The notes: generated from the letters alone by a model not told the origin. 64,000 nucleotides of DNA from Caldimonas manganoxidans ATCC BAA-369 (GCF_000381125.1 NZ_KB905929.1:124001-188000); one strand, 5' to 3'. Shown: positions 1 through 8,427, numbered from the stretch's first letter. Program-made: numbers and translations.

Positions 1-293
1 TCCAGCGTCGCTACCCGGGCAGTGGCTACACCGAGTCCGTGCTGTACTGGCTGGGCAATGCCCATTACGGCCGGCGCGACTACAAAGAGGCCCTGGCCAC
101 GTTCCGGCAGCTCGTCACCGCCGCGCCGGATCATCCGCGCGCACCCGAAGCGTGGTTGTCCATTGCGATGTGCCAGATCGAACTGAAGGATCGTCCCGGC
201 GCTCGCCGCACGCTGGAAGACCTGATCAAGAACTACCCCCAGTCCGAAGCTGCGCGCGAAGCGCGCGAACGCCTGGCCGCCCTGAAGCAATGA
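1..293 (+). CDS. cpoB: Tol-Pal system protein CpoB (YbgF), C-terminal part
   Basis: Only the last 96 or so codons are present; the frame is open from the window edge and ends with TGA at 291-293. The residues form tetratricopeptide repeats typical of the YbgF/CpoB C-terminus: an aromatic 'YWLGNAHY' helix, a 'YKEALATFRQLV' helix, then 'PEAWLSIAMCQIELKD'. CpoB is a periplasmic protein that binds TolA and coordinates outer-membrane constriction with septal peptidoglycan synthesis. The family's N-terminal coiled coil lies outside the window. The C-terminal TPR pattern and the end 'AAREARERLAALKQ' fit well; another TPR protein cannot be fully excluded without the upstream part. Confidence 0.8.
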   Translation, partial: QRRYPGSGYTESVLYWLGNAHYGRRDYKEALATFRQLVTAAPDHPRAPEAWLSIAMCQIELKDRPGARRTLEDLIKNYPQSEAAREARERLAALKQ

Positions 294-353
294 GTCCTTT
301 TTGCAGGGCCTGAGCCTCCGGAGCGGGTTGGGGGCTTGCCTACAATCAGGCCC

Positions 354-1469
354 ATGCAAGACATTGATCTGTCCTCTCTCACGAGTCAGGTGCTGTGGGC
401 GGCCTTCGTGCTCGCAGCCCTCTTCGGCGCCATTGCACAGCGCACCCATTTTTGCACCATGGGGGCAGTGTCGGACATCGTGACGATGGGTGACTGGAGC
501 CGCATGCGCATGTGGGTCATGGCCATGGGGGTGGCCATCATCGGCTTCAACGTCATGGTGGGCCTGGGCTGGGTGTCGGCCGCCGACACTTTCTATGCCG
601 GACCGCGGCTTTTGTGGTTGTCGGCCCTTGTGGGGGGGCTGCTTTTCGGCTTCGGCATGGTGCTGGCCTCGGGCTGCGGCAGCAAGACCCTGGTGCGTAT
701 CGGTGCGGGCAACCTGAAGTCCTTGGTGGTGTTCTTGGTGCTCGGTTTGGCGGCCTTTGCCACCTTGCGCGGCATCACCGGCGTGCTGCGTGTGAACACG
801 GTCGATACCGTCTATGTCGAGCTGCCGATGGGCCAAGATCTGCCCCGATTGTGGAGCAGCTTGACCGGATGGGAGCCGTCCTTGTCGGCCTGGACTTGGG
901 GGCTGCTGGTCGGCGGCGCCTGCCTGGCGTGGGCCTGGGCGCGGCCCGAGGGCCGCCGTGGCAACACCCTGCTGGCCGGGCTGGGGATCGGCGCCGTGAT
1001 CGTGGGGGTGTGGTGGGTGTCTGGCCGGCTGGGCTTCGTGGCCGAGCACCCCGAGACGCTCGAGGCCACCTTCTTGGCCACCAATTCGCGGCGCATGGAG
1101 TCGCTCAGCTTCGTCGCTCCGTATGCTTATGCGCTGGACTGGTTGATTTATTTCAGCGACACCAGCAAGACGCTCACGCTGGGCATCGTCAGCTGTGCGG
1201 GCGTGGTGACCGGTTCGGCCCTCCAGGCGCTGGCCAGCGGCACTTTCCGTTGGGAGGGCTTCCGTGACGTCCAGGACACGGCCCACCATCTGATCGGAGG
1301 GGCATTGATGGGCGTGGGAGGCGTGACGGCCATGGGGTGCACGATCGGTCAGGGCCTGTCTGGCATCTCCACCCTGTCGCTGGGGAGTTTTCTGGCCTTG
1401 GCCGGCATCCTCACGGGCGCCGTGCTGGCGTTCAAGTATCAGACGTGGCGCTTGGCGCGCATGGCCTGA
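354..1469 (+). CDS. YeeE/YedE-family sulfur (thiosulfate) transporter
   Basis: A 371-residue polytopic membrane protein with the two-fold repeat of the YeeE/YedE (Sulf_transp) family. Each half carries the conserved small-residue/cysteine motif: 'LASGCGSKTLVRIGAG' near residue 107 and 'AMGCTIGQGLSG' near residue 328. In characterised YeeE proteins such cysteines pass thiosulfate across the inner membrane; substrate here is inferred from the family. ATG at 354 is chosen because it directly precedes the first hydrophilic-to-hydrophobic transition; an in-frame start at 336 adds six unsupported residues. No TusA-like (YeeD) partner gene is adjacent. It is followed after two bases by tcdA, so the two are probably cotranscribed. 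Confidence 0.85.
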   Translation: MQDIDLSSLTSQVLWAAFVLAALFGAIAQRTHFCTMGAVSDIVTMGDWSRMRMWVMAMGVAIIGFNVMVGLGWVSAADTFYAGPRLLWLSALVGGLLFGFGMVLASGCGSKTLVRIGAGNLKSLVVFLVLGLAAFATLRGITGVLRVNTVDTVYVELPMGQDLPRLWSSLTGWEPSLSAWTWGLLVGGACLAWAWARPEGRRGNTLLAGLGIGAVIVGVWWVSGRLGFVAEHPETLEATFLATNSRRMESLSFVAPYAYALDWLIYFSDTSKTLTLGIVSCAGVVTGSALQALASGTFRWEGFRDVQDTAHHLIGGALMGVGGVTAMGCTIGQGLSGISTLSLGSFLALAGILTGAVLAFKYQTWRLARMA

Positions 1470-1471
1470 GC

Positions 1472-2272
1472 ATGGAACCGGCGGCTTCTTGGGCCGAGGG
1501 GCTGGTCCCTCCTTCCGACGACCTCGAGCTGGAGCGCCGCTTCGGCGGTTTGCGCCGCCTGTACGGTGCGGCGGGCTACGGCCGTATCCGCGCGGCCCGC
1601 GTGGCCGTGGTGGGGGTTGGCGGCGTCGGTTCTTGGGCCGTGGAGGCCCTGGCACGCAGTGGCGTGGCCGAATTGGTGCTGATCGATCTGGACCATGTGG
1701 CCGAGTCGAACATCAATCGACAAATCCATGCGCTCGATGCCACCCTCGGCCAGGCCAAAGTGCTGGCCTTGCGCGAGCGCATCGTCGGCATCCATCCGGG
1801 CTGCCGGGTGCGCGCGATCGAGGAGTTCGTCGAACCGGACAACTGGCCTGCGCTGCTGGACGGGCACACCATCGATGCCTTGATCGATGGCTGCGACCAA
1901 GTGCGAGCCAAGCAAGCCTTGGCGCAATGGGCGCTGAGCCAGCCTCGGCTCGTGCACGTCTGCGTCGGGGCGGCCGGGGGCAAACGTCACGCGCACCGGG
2001 TCGAGCTGGCCGACCTCGCCGAGGTCACCCATGACCCCTTGCTCGCCTCGCTGCGCCAACGCCTGCGCAAGCAAGGACTGGCGCCGCGCCAGGGGCGCAT
2101 CGGAGTGGCTTGCGTGTATTCGAAGGAACCGGTCGGGCGGCCCGATGGGGCCTGCAGCACCGATGGCAGCCTCAATTGTCACGGCTATGGATCGGTGGTG
2201 TCGGTCACGGCCACCTTTGGGCTCGTGGCGGCAGGAACTGTGCTCGACCGGCTGGCGGCCGGTAAGGCTTGA
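1472..2272 (+). CDS. tcdA: tRNA threonylcarbamoyladenosine dehydratase TcdA
   Basis: A 266-residue E1-like (ThiF/MoeB superfamily) enzyme. The N-terminal Rossmann ATP site is 'VAVVGVGGVGSWAVEALARS', followed by 'LIDLDHVAESNINRQ', which carries the acidic and arginine residues that bind ATP in this superfamily. The C-terminal part ('CSTDGSLNCHGYGSV') matches TcdA/CsdL. TcdA uses ATP to cyclise t6A37 of ANN-decoding tRNAs to ct6A. The ATG at 1472 lies two bases after the stop of the upstream transporter, suggesting translational coupling. Two lysine tRNAs, which are t6A substrates, follow directly. Length fits the family. Confidence 0.92.
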   Translation: MEPAASWAEGLVPPSDDLELERRFGGLRRLYGAAGYGRIRAARVAVVGVGGVGSWAVEALARSGVAELVLIDLDHVAESNINRQIHALDATLGQAKVLALRERIVGIHPGCRVRAIEEFVEPDNWPALLDGHTIDALIDGCDQVRAKQALAQWALSQPRLVHVCVGAAGGKRHAHRVELADLAEVTHDPLLASLRQRLRKQGLAPRQGRIGVACVYSKEPVGRPDGACSTDGSLNCHGYGSVVSVTATFGLVAAGTVLDRLAAGKA

Positions 2273-2298
2273 TGCATTGACCAATTCATGTCTATAAT
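2269..2298 (+). promoter_or_regulatory. Sigma70-type promoter of the tRNA-Lys genes
   Basis: A perfect -10 box TATAAT (2293-2298) follows a TTGATG -35-like hexamer (2269-2274) with an 18-base spacer. The expected start point falls just before tRNA-Lys(UUU) at 2311. The -35 overlaps the stop codon of tcdA. The -10 is strong; the -35 matches four of six positions. Confidence 0.6.
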
Positions 2299-2310
2299 CA
2301 CAGGCTTTCC

Positions 2311-2386
2311 GGGTCGTTAGCTCAGTCGGTAGAGCAGCGGACTTTTAATCCGTTGGTCGCAGGTTCGAATCCTGCACGACCCACCA
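2311..2386 (+). tRNA. tRNA-Lys (anticodon UUU)
   Basis: A 76-base cloverleaf with encoded CCA. The acceptor arm GGGTCGT pairs with ACGACCC, the D arm is GCTC/GAGC, the anticodon stem GCGGA/TCCGT encloses loop CTTTTAA with TTT at 2344-2346, and the T arm GCAGG/CCTGC encloses TTCGAAT. It decodes AAA and AAG by wobble. Confidence 0.97.
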
Positions 2387-2435
2387 CCTTCGATACCGTC
2401 TGGCCCGTGCCGGTCAGACGCTGGCCCAAGGGCTG

Positions 2436-2511
2436 GGGCTCTTAGCTCAGCTGGTAGAGCAGCGGACTCTTAATCCGTAGGTCGTAGGTTCGAATCCTAC
2501 AGGGCCCACCA
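2436..2511 (+). tRNA. tRNA-Lys (anticodon CUU)
   Basis: A second 76-base lysine tRNA with encoded CCA. Acceptor GGGCTCT pairs with AGGGCCC (one G-U pair). The anticodon loop CTCTTAA carries CTT at 2469-2471 and decodes AAG. The T arm is GTAGG/CCTAC with loop TTCGAAT. It starts 49 bases after the tRNA-Lys(UUU) gene with no promoter of its own visible, so both probably come from one precursor. Confidence 0.96.
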
Positions 2512-2647
2512 ACATCCCCAAGCGCTCCCATAGCGATTCCCAAGCGGGTCGATCGGGCCATGCGACTCCAGCCGTGCGACGGTGGCGCGTTGCGGCGTTG
2601 TTTTCGCGCGATCTGGGAGGTCGCTGGCGCTTGCGGAGGGGCGCCGA

Positions 2648-3532
2648 TCAGGACGTACTGCGCAGGCGCAGTCGGTTGGGCAGGGGCGTGGAGCGGCGCA
2701 GCACGTCCTCGGCGAGCCATACGGCCGAGCGGCGCGCGCGCTGGGCGACGGTGGGCAAGGGCAGTTGCTGGTAGTCGTCGTTGAAGACCTCGAAGCTGTA
2801 GTCGCCTCGGTAGCCCAGCCGATCCAGCCGCACCACGATGTCAGCCAGCGCATCCGTGTGCACACCTTCGCCGGGAAACACTCGGAAGTGACGCGCCGTG
2901 GTCATGCGCTCTTCGAAGCTGCGCACCTCGTTCCACAGGAAATCGGACAGCTGCACCAGAAAGATCTTGCTCGCATCGATGCCGTCCAAGGCATCGAGAG
3001 GCGTCTTGGCGGCCAGCAGGTGATAGGAGTCGATGGCCAATCCCAGGTTGGAGCGGTCGGCGCGGCACACCACCTCCCAAGCCGTGGTGTATTCATTGAC
3101 GGTCCGTCCCCAGGACAAGCCTTCATAGGCCACCTTGATGCCCAAGGGCACGGCCAACGTGGCCAGTTTGCGCAGGTCGCGGGCCAGATCGTCGAGGTCA
3201 CTGCTGGCATGTTGTGAGGTGGACGAACACGCCAGCAGCACCTTGGCGCCTAGCGCATGGCACATCTCGAGCATGCCCTTGGCGATGTCGACCTTGTAGT
3301 CGTGCAGGTGGCCCGACAAGCCCTCGAAATCGCGCAAGACCTGAAACCCGGTGACGCGCAAGCCACTGGCACGAACCTCTTGCACGGCCGCGCGCCAGCC
3401 CTCGGGATGCCCCACCAAATCACGTGCCGAGAGCATGATCTGACCAAAGCCGGCCTCGCGCACGGCCCGAAGCTTGGCGCGCAGATCGCCGGCCAGGGTG
3501 ATGGTGTCCATCCCAAAGTCGTCGAAGTGCAT
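2648..3532 (-). CDS. 3-dehydroshikimate dehydratase (QuiC/AsbF-type TIM barrel)
   Basis: A 294-residue sugar-phosphate-isomerase-like TIM barrel. Its candidate metal ligands E137 ('VAYEGLSWG'), D168 ('LGLAIDSYH'), Q194 ('IFLVQLSDF') and E248 ('YSFEVFNDD') follow the E-D-Q-E pattern of the N-terminal domain of Pseudomonas QuiC; the first three keep the spacing I recall from that enzyme. QuiC converts 3-dehydroshikimate to protocatechuate. Here the barrel stands alone as the last gene of the minus-strand operon, 8 bases after the HPPD-like gene and downstream of a quinate/shikimate dehydrogenase, which supports this role over hydroxypyruvate or inosose isomerase. ATG at 3532 begins the first conserved strand; the longer open frame upstream overlaps the previous gene. 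Confidence 0.78.
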   Translation of the reverse strand: MHFDDFGMDTITLAGDLRAKLRAVREAGFGQIMLSARDLVGHPEGWRAAVQEVRASGLRVTGFQVLRDFEGLSGHLHDYKVDIAKGMLEMCHALGAKVLLACSSTSQHASSDLDDLARDLRKLATLAVPLGIKVAYEGLSWGRTVNEYTTAWEVVCRADRSNLGLAIDSYHLLAAKTPLDALDGIDASKIFLVQLSDFLWNEVRSFEERMTTARHFRVFPGEGVHTDALADIVVRLDRLGYRGDYSFEVFNDDYQQLPLPTVAQRARRSAVWLAEDVLRRSTPLPNRLRLRSTS

Positions 3533-3540
3533 GGTCCACC

Positions 3541-4443
3541 TCACGCGGTCGGCAAAGGATGGTGCACCAGCTCGAAGGCCACGCTGCCCAGCCATGTCTG
3601 CGTCAGGGCGCCGCGGTCCTCGGTATGTACGCTGCTGGATTCGACGAAGTTCATGCCACGACGCGTGAGCTCGCGCACCGCTTGGCGTACATCCGGGGTG
3701 CCGAAGGCCACGCGATGCAGGGTTTCGTCCGGGTCTGCATCCATGGCGTCCGGTTCCGGCTCGATGAGTTGCAAGTAGAACTGCCCACAAGGGCTGGCCA
3801 GCACGCGCCCGCGGGGTAGGATGCCGAAGCGGGTCTCGTCGGGCAGGGCGGAGAAGCCGAAAAGTTCACCGTAGAACTCGGTCCAATCATCCATCCGGCC
3901 CAGGCCGATGTACTGCACCACACCGAACCAGTGCAACCCGGCCACTGCAGGGGGGTGCGGATCGACCGTGGGAATGGGCACGAAGTCGACGTCGTAAATC
4001 GAAAAGTCTTTGTATCGGTCGACGAGGTAGATGCGACTGCGGCCCACGCCGTGCAGTGCAGGGATGTGGAGCTCCATGGGCTGGGGTTGTGCTGGCACCG
4101 GCCAGCCACCGCGCTCGATCGCACGCCGCCAGGCTGCACCGGCATCGCGCACGCGCAAGGCGATGGCGGCGATCTCGGGGGCATCCCCCGGTTGCACGGC
4201 CTCGGGAACTCCTTCGGCATGGGCATTGATGACGATGTTCATCGAGCCTTGTCGATACAACAGCACCTCGCGCGATCGGTGCCGTGCGATGGGCCGAAAA
4301 CCCATGATCTCCAGCACCTGCCCCAGGGCTTGAGGCCGGCGTGTGGCGAATTCCACGAATTCGATGCCGTCCAGCCCCAGGGGGTTGGGCGGCTCGTCGA
4401 TGGCTTCACGGTTGCGCGCGTTGGAGCAGGTCGATGCCGTCAT
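3541..4443 (-). CDS. 4-hydroxyphenylpyruvate-dioxygenase-like protein (QuiC C-terminal-domain homologue)
   Basis: A 300-residue protein with two vicinal-oxygen-chelate modules (about residues 22-155 and 168-297). HPPD-type ligand positions in the second module are partly kept: H171 in 'GLHWFGVVQYIG', H243 in 'TLHRVAFGTPDV' (one place off the canonical His), and E291 in 'VAFELVHH'. It resembles the C-terminal domain fused to the dehydratase in QuiC proteins more than a true HPPD, which is longer (about 350 residues) and lies in tyrosine catabolism. Its place between the dehydrogenase and the dehydratase supports that reading. Whether it is catalytic is unknown. A good Shine-Dalgarno (AAAGGAAA) precedes ATG at 4443. 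Confidence 0.68.
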   Translation of the reverse strand: MTASTCSNARNREAIDEPPNPLGLDGIEFVEFATRRPQALGQVLEIMGFRPIARHRSREVLLYRQGSMNIVINAHAEGVPEAVQPGDAPEIAAIALRVRDAGAAWRRAIERGGWPVPAQPQPMELHIPALHGVGRSRIYLVDRYKDFSIYDVDFVPIPTVDPHPPAVAGLHWFGVVQYIGLGRMDDWTEFYGELFGFSALPDETRFGILPRGRVLASPCGQFYLQLIEPEPDAMDADPDETLHRVAFGTPDVRQAVRELTRRGMNFVESSSVHTEDRGALTQTWLGSVAFELVHHPLPTA

Positions 4444-4455
4444 ACCGATTTCCTT

Positions 4456-5379
4456 TCACTCGCCGCGGCGCTGCGCGACCAGACGTCGAAAGTGCGATTC
4501 CATGCGCTGTGCATCGGGGACGAGGCCGGTGAACAGCTCGAAGGCGCCCACGGCCTGACCGACGGCCATGCCCCCGCCGTCCACCGTTGGGCAGCCGATG
4601 TGCCGGGCCGTCTTGAGCAGCTCCGTTTCGAGCGGGAAATACACGACCTCGGCCACCCACAGCGTGGGCCGCAGCAGCTCGACCGGCAGCGGCAAGCCCG
4701 GCAGCTTGTCCATGCCCGTGGGCGTGGCGTGCACCAGACCGGTGGCACTGTGCATCGCGCGCGCGATGTCGGCTTCGGCGCGGGCCCGGCCTTGGCCATG
4801 GCGCGCGTTGAGCGCCTCTGCCAGCGCCTGGGCACGCTCGGTCTGGCGATCCACCAGCACGAGTTGCTGGGCTCCCAGTCGCAAGACCGTGTGAGCGATG
4901 GCCGCTCCCGCGCCGCCGGCGCCCAGCACCACCACTTCGGACAGATCGGCTGCCGGCAGCGCACGACGAAAACCCCAGGCCCAGCCGGTGCCGTCGGTGT
5001 TGTGTCCCACCAGTCGGCCGTGGCGGCACACGATGGTGTTGACCGCGCCCATCGCGCGGGCCTCGTCGGACAGCTCGTCCAACAGGGGGATCACGGCCTG
5101 CTTGCAGGGGTAGGTGATGTTCAGTCCCGCAAAGCCCATCGTGCGCACGGCCTGGAGCAAGCCAGGCAGGGCCTCGACGCCCGAGCCCGTGCGGTCCAGA
5201 TCGATGAGTTGGTAGTGCAGCCGAAGGCCGTGGTGGCGAGCTTCTTCTTCGTGCATCGCCGGCGTCAGTGAGCGCTGGATCCCGGCGCCAATGAGGCCGA
5301 CGAGCAGCTTGCGATCCTCGACGCAGACCGTCTGGTGCGCCGGGGTGGACGTTTCCACGCGAGTGGGAGCCTGGATCAC
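4456..5379 (-). CDS. Quinate/shikimate dehydrogenase, probably NAD-dependent (AroE superfamily)
   Basis: A 307-residue AroE-superfamily enzyme. The substrate site includes 'SLTPAMHE' (37-44), catalytic-type K93 in 'NITYPCKQAV' and D129 in 'GHNTDGTGW'; the dinucleotide motif GAGGAG is at 153-158. The second Rossmann strand ends in 'LVLVDRQ', with D177 where NADP-specific AroE has a basic 'NRT' motif; an acid here favours NAD. The C-terminus ('VVYFPLETELLK', 'LFTGLVPD') is like actinobacterial quinate/shikimate dehydrogenases. Together with the dehydratase and transporter this points to catabolism (quinate or shikimate to 3-dehydro forms), not aromatic amino acid synthesis. GTG start at 5379 with an AGGA Shine-Dalgarno. 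Confidence 0.82.
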   Translation of the reverse strand: MIQAPTRVETSTPAHQTVCVEDRKLLVGLIGAGIQRSLTPAMHEEEARHHGLRLHYQLIDLDRTGSGVEALPGLLQAVRTMGFAGLNITYPCKQAVIPLLDELSDEARAMGAVNTIVCRHGRLVGHNTDGTGWAWGFRRALPAADLSEVVVLGAGGAGAAIAHTVLRLGAQQLVLVDRQTERAQALAEALNARHGQGRARAEADIARAMHSATGLVHATPTGMDKLPGLPLPVELLRPTLWVAEVVYFPLETELLKTARHIGCPTVDGGGMAVGQAVGAFELFTGLVPDAQRMESHFRRLVAQRRGE

Positions 5380-5394
5380 GGCGATGCTTCCTGA

Positions 5395-6408
5395 TTACTT
5401 GCGCACTTTGGCCAGTTCGGCATTGAGCGCGGCCACGGTGTCCGCGCCCACGCTCTGGGTGTGCTTGTCGATGACGGGCTTGACCTTCTCGCGGAAGCGC
5501 GCCAGCTCGCCGGCGGACAGCTCCGTGACCTGCATGCCGGCTTTGCGCAGGTTGTCCAGCGCCACGCTGGCCTGTTGACGCGACAGTTCACGCTGGAAGC
5601 GTGTGGCTTCGGCAGCCGCTTCGGTGAAGATGCGCTTTTCGTCGTTGCTGAGGCTGTCCCACAGGCGCTTGCTCACCAGCAAGGCTTGGGGGTTGTACAC
5701 ATGGCGGGTGAGCGTCAGGTACTTCTGGACTTCGTGGAACTTCGATGCGTAGATGGTCGTTTCCGGGTTCTCCTGTCCGTCGATGGCTTTCTGCTCCAAC
5801 GCGGTGTAGACCTCTGGGAACGGCATGGGCGTGGCGTTTGCCCCAAGCGTGTTGAACAGGTCGATGTAAATCGGCGACTGGATCACTCGAATCTTCAGGC
5901 CGGCGATGTCCTCGACCTTGGTCACCGGCCGACGGTTGTTGGTGAGGTTGCGAAAGCCCAGGTCCCAATACCCCAAACCGACGAGATTCTTCTCTTCCAA
6001 CTTGGCCAAGAGGTGTTTGCCAAAAGGCCCATCGGTGACGGCATCGGCTTCCTGCGGCGAGGCAAACAGGAAGGGGAAATCGAAGACCGCAAATTCCTTG
6101 ACTTGGGCCGTGAGGATGCCTGCGTTGAGCACGGTCATCTCCACGGTGCCGCCTTGCAGGGCTGAGACGGTTTGCAGGTCACCGCCCAGTGTGCCACCGG
6201 GGAACAAGCGCACGGTGATCTTCTTTCCCGATTTCTGGGCCACCAGGTCGGCGAACTTTTGTGCGCCCTCGGCTTGCGGGTGACCCTTTTGGTTTTGGAA
6301 AGCGAACTTGATGGTGCGCTCTTTGATGTCTTGGGCCAACGAGGCCGTCATCGGCATCAGGGCCGCAACGCTCAGGCACAGTACGCGAGTCAGGGCTTTG
6401 AGGGTCAT
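5395..6408 (-). CDS. TRAP transporter substrate-binding protein, DctP family
   Basis: A 337-residue periplasmic protein with a signal peptide (cleavage likely after 'MTASLA', residue 25). It has the DctP/SiaP fold signature, including the near-universal ligand-binding arginine R174 in 'GLKIRVIQSP' and 'EVYTALEQKAIDGQENP'. It delivers a carboxylate to the DctQM membrane pair encoded just upstream in the operon. From its position beside quinate/shikimate dehydrogenase and dehydroshikimate dehydratase, the ligand is inferred to be quinate, shikimate or 3-dehydroshikimate. Shine-Dalgarno AGGAG precedes ATG at 6408. Confidence 0.88.
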   Translation of the reverse strand: MTLKALTRVLCLSVAALMPMTASLAQDIKERTIKFAFQNQKGHPQAEGAQKFADLVAQKSGKKITVRLFPGGTLGGDLQTVSALQGGTVEMTVLNAGILTAQVKEFAVFDFPFLFASPQEADAVTDGPFGKHLLAKLEEKNLVGLGYWDLGFRNLTNNRRPVTKVEDIAGLKIRVIQSPIYIDLFNTLGANATPMPFPEVYTALEQKAIDGQENPETTIYASKFHEVQKYLTLTRHVYNPQALLVSKRLWDSLSNDEKRIFTEAAAEATRFQRELSRQQASVALDNLRKAGMQVTELSAGELARFREKVKPVIDKHTQSVGADTVAALNAELAKVRK

Positions 6409-6454
6409 GGATGTCTCCTATCAGTGGGGTGGTGGAGCGGGCCGACGGCCCGCA

Positions 6455-7735
6455 TCAGCCGCCGAACCAGCGGGCCGGCACGGTGACGATCGAAGGAAAT
6501 AGCACCAACAAGAACAACACGGCGGTCTGTGCCGCCATGAAGGGCAACACGCCGCGAGCGACCGCATCGAGCTTCATGCGGCCCACGCCAGAGACCACGT
6601 TGAGCGCCGTGCCGACTGGAGGGGTGAGCAGGCCAATGGCGTTGACGATGATGAACAGCACCCCGAAATACACGGGGTCGATCCCGGCGGCCTTGATCAC
6701 CGGCATGAGCACCGGCGTGAGAATCAAGATCGTGGGCGTCATGTCCATGGCCGTGCCGACGACCAGAACGAGCACCATGATGGCCACCAAAAGCAGTGTG
6801 GGCCGGTCGATGAGGGGGTCCAACAGATCGATGACCATCGACGGCAGATCCGCCACCGTGATCAACCAGGCACTGACCATGGCTGCGGCCACGAGGAACA
6901 TGATCACCGCACTGGTGCGAGCCGACGCGACGAAAATCGGATAAAGCTGACGCAGTGACAGCTCGCGATAGATCACGGTGGAGACGAACAGCGCATACAC
7001 GGCCGCCACCACGGCCGCTTCGGTCGGCGTGAACACCCCCAGCCGCAAGCCCACCAGGATGATGACCGGCAGCATCAGTGCCCACAGGGATTCGCGCAGC
7101 GCCACCCGGATCTCGCGTGCCGACTTGCGCGGCGGCGGCACGATCTTGTCCTTGCGCACCAGCCACCACCACGTGCACCACAGTGCCGCGCCCATCAGCA
7201 CACCGGGCACGATACCGGCCATGAACAACTTGGCGATGGACACGTTGGCCGCCACGCCAAAGATCACGAAGCCGATGCTGGGTGGGATGACCGGCCCGAT
7301 GATGCCGGCCGAGGCGATCAAGCCGGCCGCGGTGGCCTTGTCATGTCCGGCCTTGACCATCATCGGCAGCAGCAAGGCCGTGAGCGCGGCCGCGTCGGCC
7401 ACCGCCGATCCTGACAGTGCAGCCATCAGGCAGGCGGCCATCACCGCCACATAGCCCAGCCCCCCCTTGACATGGCCCACCAGTGCCAAGGCGAGGTTGA
7501 CGATGCGCTGAGACAGGCCGCCGACATTCATGATCTCGCCGGCCAACATGAAAAAGGGAACGGCCAGCAGCGGAAAACTGTCGGCGCCGTTGATGAGGTT
7601 TTGCGCCAGGATCTGCGCATCGAAGAGATCGAGATGCCACATCATTGCCACCCCGCTGGCCAGCAGGGCAAACGCAATGGGCACGCCCAGCGCCATGACG
7701 CCGAGCAGCGAGACGAGGAAGACGGCCACGGTCAT
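6455..7735 (-). CDS. TRAP transporter large permease, DctM family
   Basis: A 426-residue inner-membrane protein, almost wholly hydrophobic, with DctM landmarks: 'FPLLAVPFFMLAGEIMN', 'SGSAVADAAAL', 'IIGPVIPPSIGFVIFG', and 'LLTPPVGTALNV' near the C-terminus. This subunit forms the sodium-driven transport path with DctQ. ATG at 7735 has a clear AAGGAGT Shine-Dalgarno and begins 11 bases after the DctQ stop; a much longer open frame upstream is an artefact of G+C bias. Fourth-last step toward the catabolic enzymes in the same operon. Confidence 0.92.
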   Translation of the reverse strand: MTVAVFLVSLLGVMALGVPIAFALLASGVAMMWHLDLFDAQILAQNLINGADSFPLLAVPFFMLAGEIMNVGGLSQRIVNLALALVGHVKGGLGYVAVMAACLMAALSGSAVADAAALTALLLPMMVKAGHDKATAAGLIASAGIIGPVIPPSIGFVIFGVAANVSIAKLFMAGIVPGVLMGAALWCTWWWLVRKDKIVPPPRKSAREIRVALRESLWALMLPVIILVGLRLGVFTPTEAAVVAAVYALFVSTVIYRELSLRQLYPIFVASARTSAVIMFLVAAAMVSAWLITVADLPSMVIDLLDPLIDRPTLLLVAIMVLVLVVGTAMDMTPTILILTPVLMPVIKAAGIDPVYFGVLFIIVNAIGLLTPPVGTALNVVSGVGRMKLDAVARGVLPFMAAQTAVLFLLVLFPSIVTVPARWFGG

Positions 7736-7746
7736 CGCAGACTCCT

Positions 7747-8319
7747 TCAGCGTGCGTGGGAACTGGGGGTGGCGGCAGACGCATCGTTGGGCGCTGTGCC
7801 GTGGCCGTGCGCGAGATCTTCGGACGCGGTCACCTGCACCAGATCCGCATCGGTGAGTTGGCCGCGCAGGGCTTTGAGCACATCGAGCACCAGCAACGCG
7901 GCTCCCGAGACGGCAAACACCACGCCCGGAGCGTAGAACCAACCCATCGACAAGCCGGTGACCGGGGCCTGCACGTCCCAGTTGATGCGCAATTGCTTCC
8001 AACTGCCGTCGAACACCAAGCCACAGATGACCAGCATCAGCCCATGGCCCAGCAACAAACAGGCCTTCTTGCCGGCTCGTGGCAGCAGGGCCACGACCAC
8101 ATCGGTGCCCAGATGGCCCTTGTCCCTGAGCGCGACGATGGCCCCGAGGAAGGTGACCCACACGAACAGCCAGCGTGACAACTCCTCGGACACGGTGATG
8201 CCGGAATTGAAGACATAACGCAGCACCACGTTGCCGAACACGAGCACCACCATCACCGCCAAAAAGGCGGCCATCAGGCCATCGAGCAGGCGGCAATAGC
8301 GATCGAAGAGTCGGTTCAC
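7747..8319 (-). CDS. TRAP transporter small permease, DctQ family
   Basis: A 190-residue protein with four predicted membrane helices and the DctQ pattern: 'VLVFGNVVLRYVFNSGI', 'SEELSRWLFVWVTFLGA' and 'LRDKGHLGTD'. It pairs with DctM to form the membrane part of the TRAP importer. The C-terminal 30 residues are a polar tail. GTG start at 8319 is preceded by GAGGAGA. It is the first gene of the catabolic operon, and the operator-like palindrome at 8428-8441 lies about 110 bases upstream. Confidence 0.88.
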   Translation of the reverse strand: MNRLFDRYCRLLDGLMAAFLAVMVVLVFGNVVLRYVFNSGITVSEELSRWLFVWVTFLGAIVALRDKGHLGTDVVVALLPRAGKKACLLLGHGLMLVICGLVFDGSWKQLRINWDVQAPVTGLSMGWFYAPGVVFAVSGAALLVLDVLKALRGQLTDADLVQVTASEDLAHGHGTAPNDASAATPSSHAR

Positions 8320-8427
8320 CCGCAGTTCTCCTCTGAGAGGCCAGATCGCCCGAGCGGACGCAGCAGGCGGCCAGATGGCCGGGTTCGAGCGGATGATCCT
8401 TGGGCATCCGCCATGACCGAATAATGT

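Noticed and set aside
2436-2647. tRNA-Lys as an integration site for the adjacent catabolic operon
   Set aside because: No integrase, no duplicated tRNA 3' end near 9200-9340, and codon use looks native.
4456-5379. Biosynthetic shikimate dehydrogenase (aroE)
   Set aside because: The acid at the end of the second Rossmann strand, the C-terminal motifs and the catabolic neighbours favour an NAD-type quinate/shikimate dehydrogenase.
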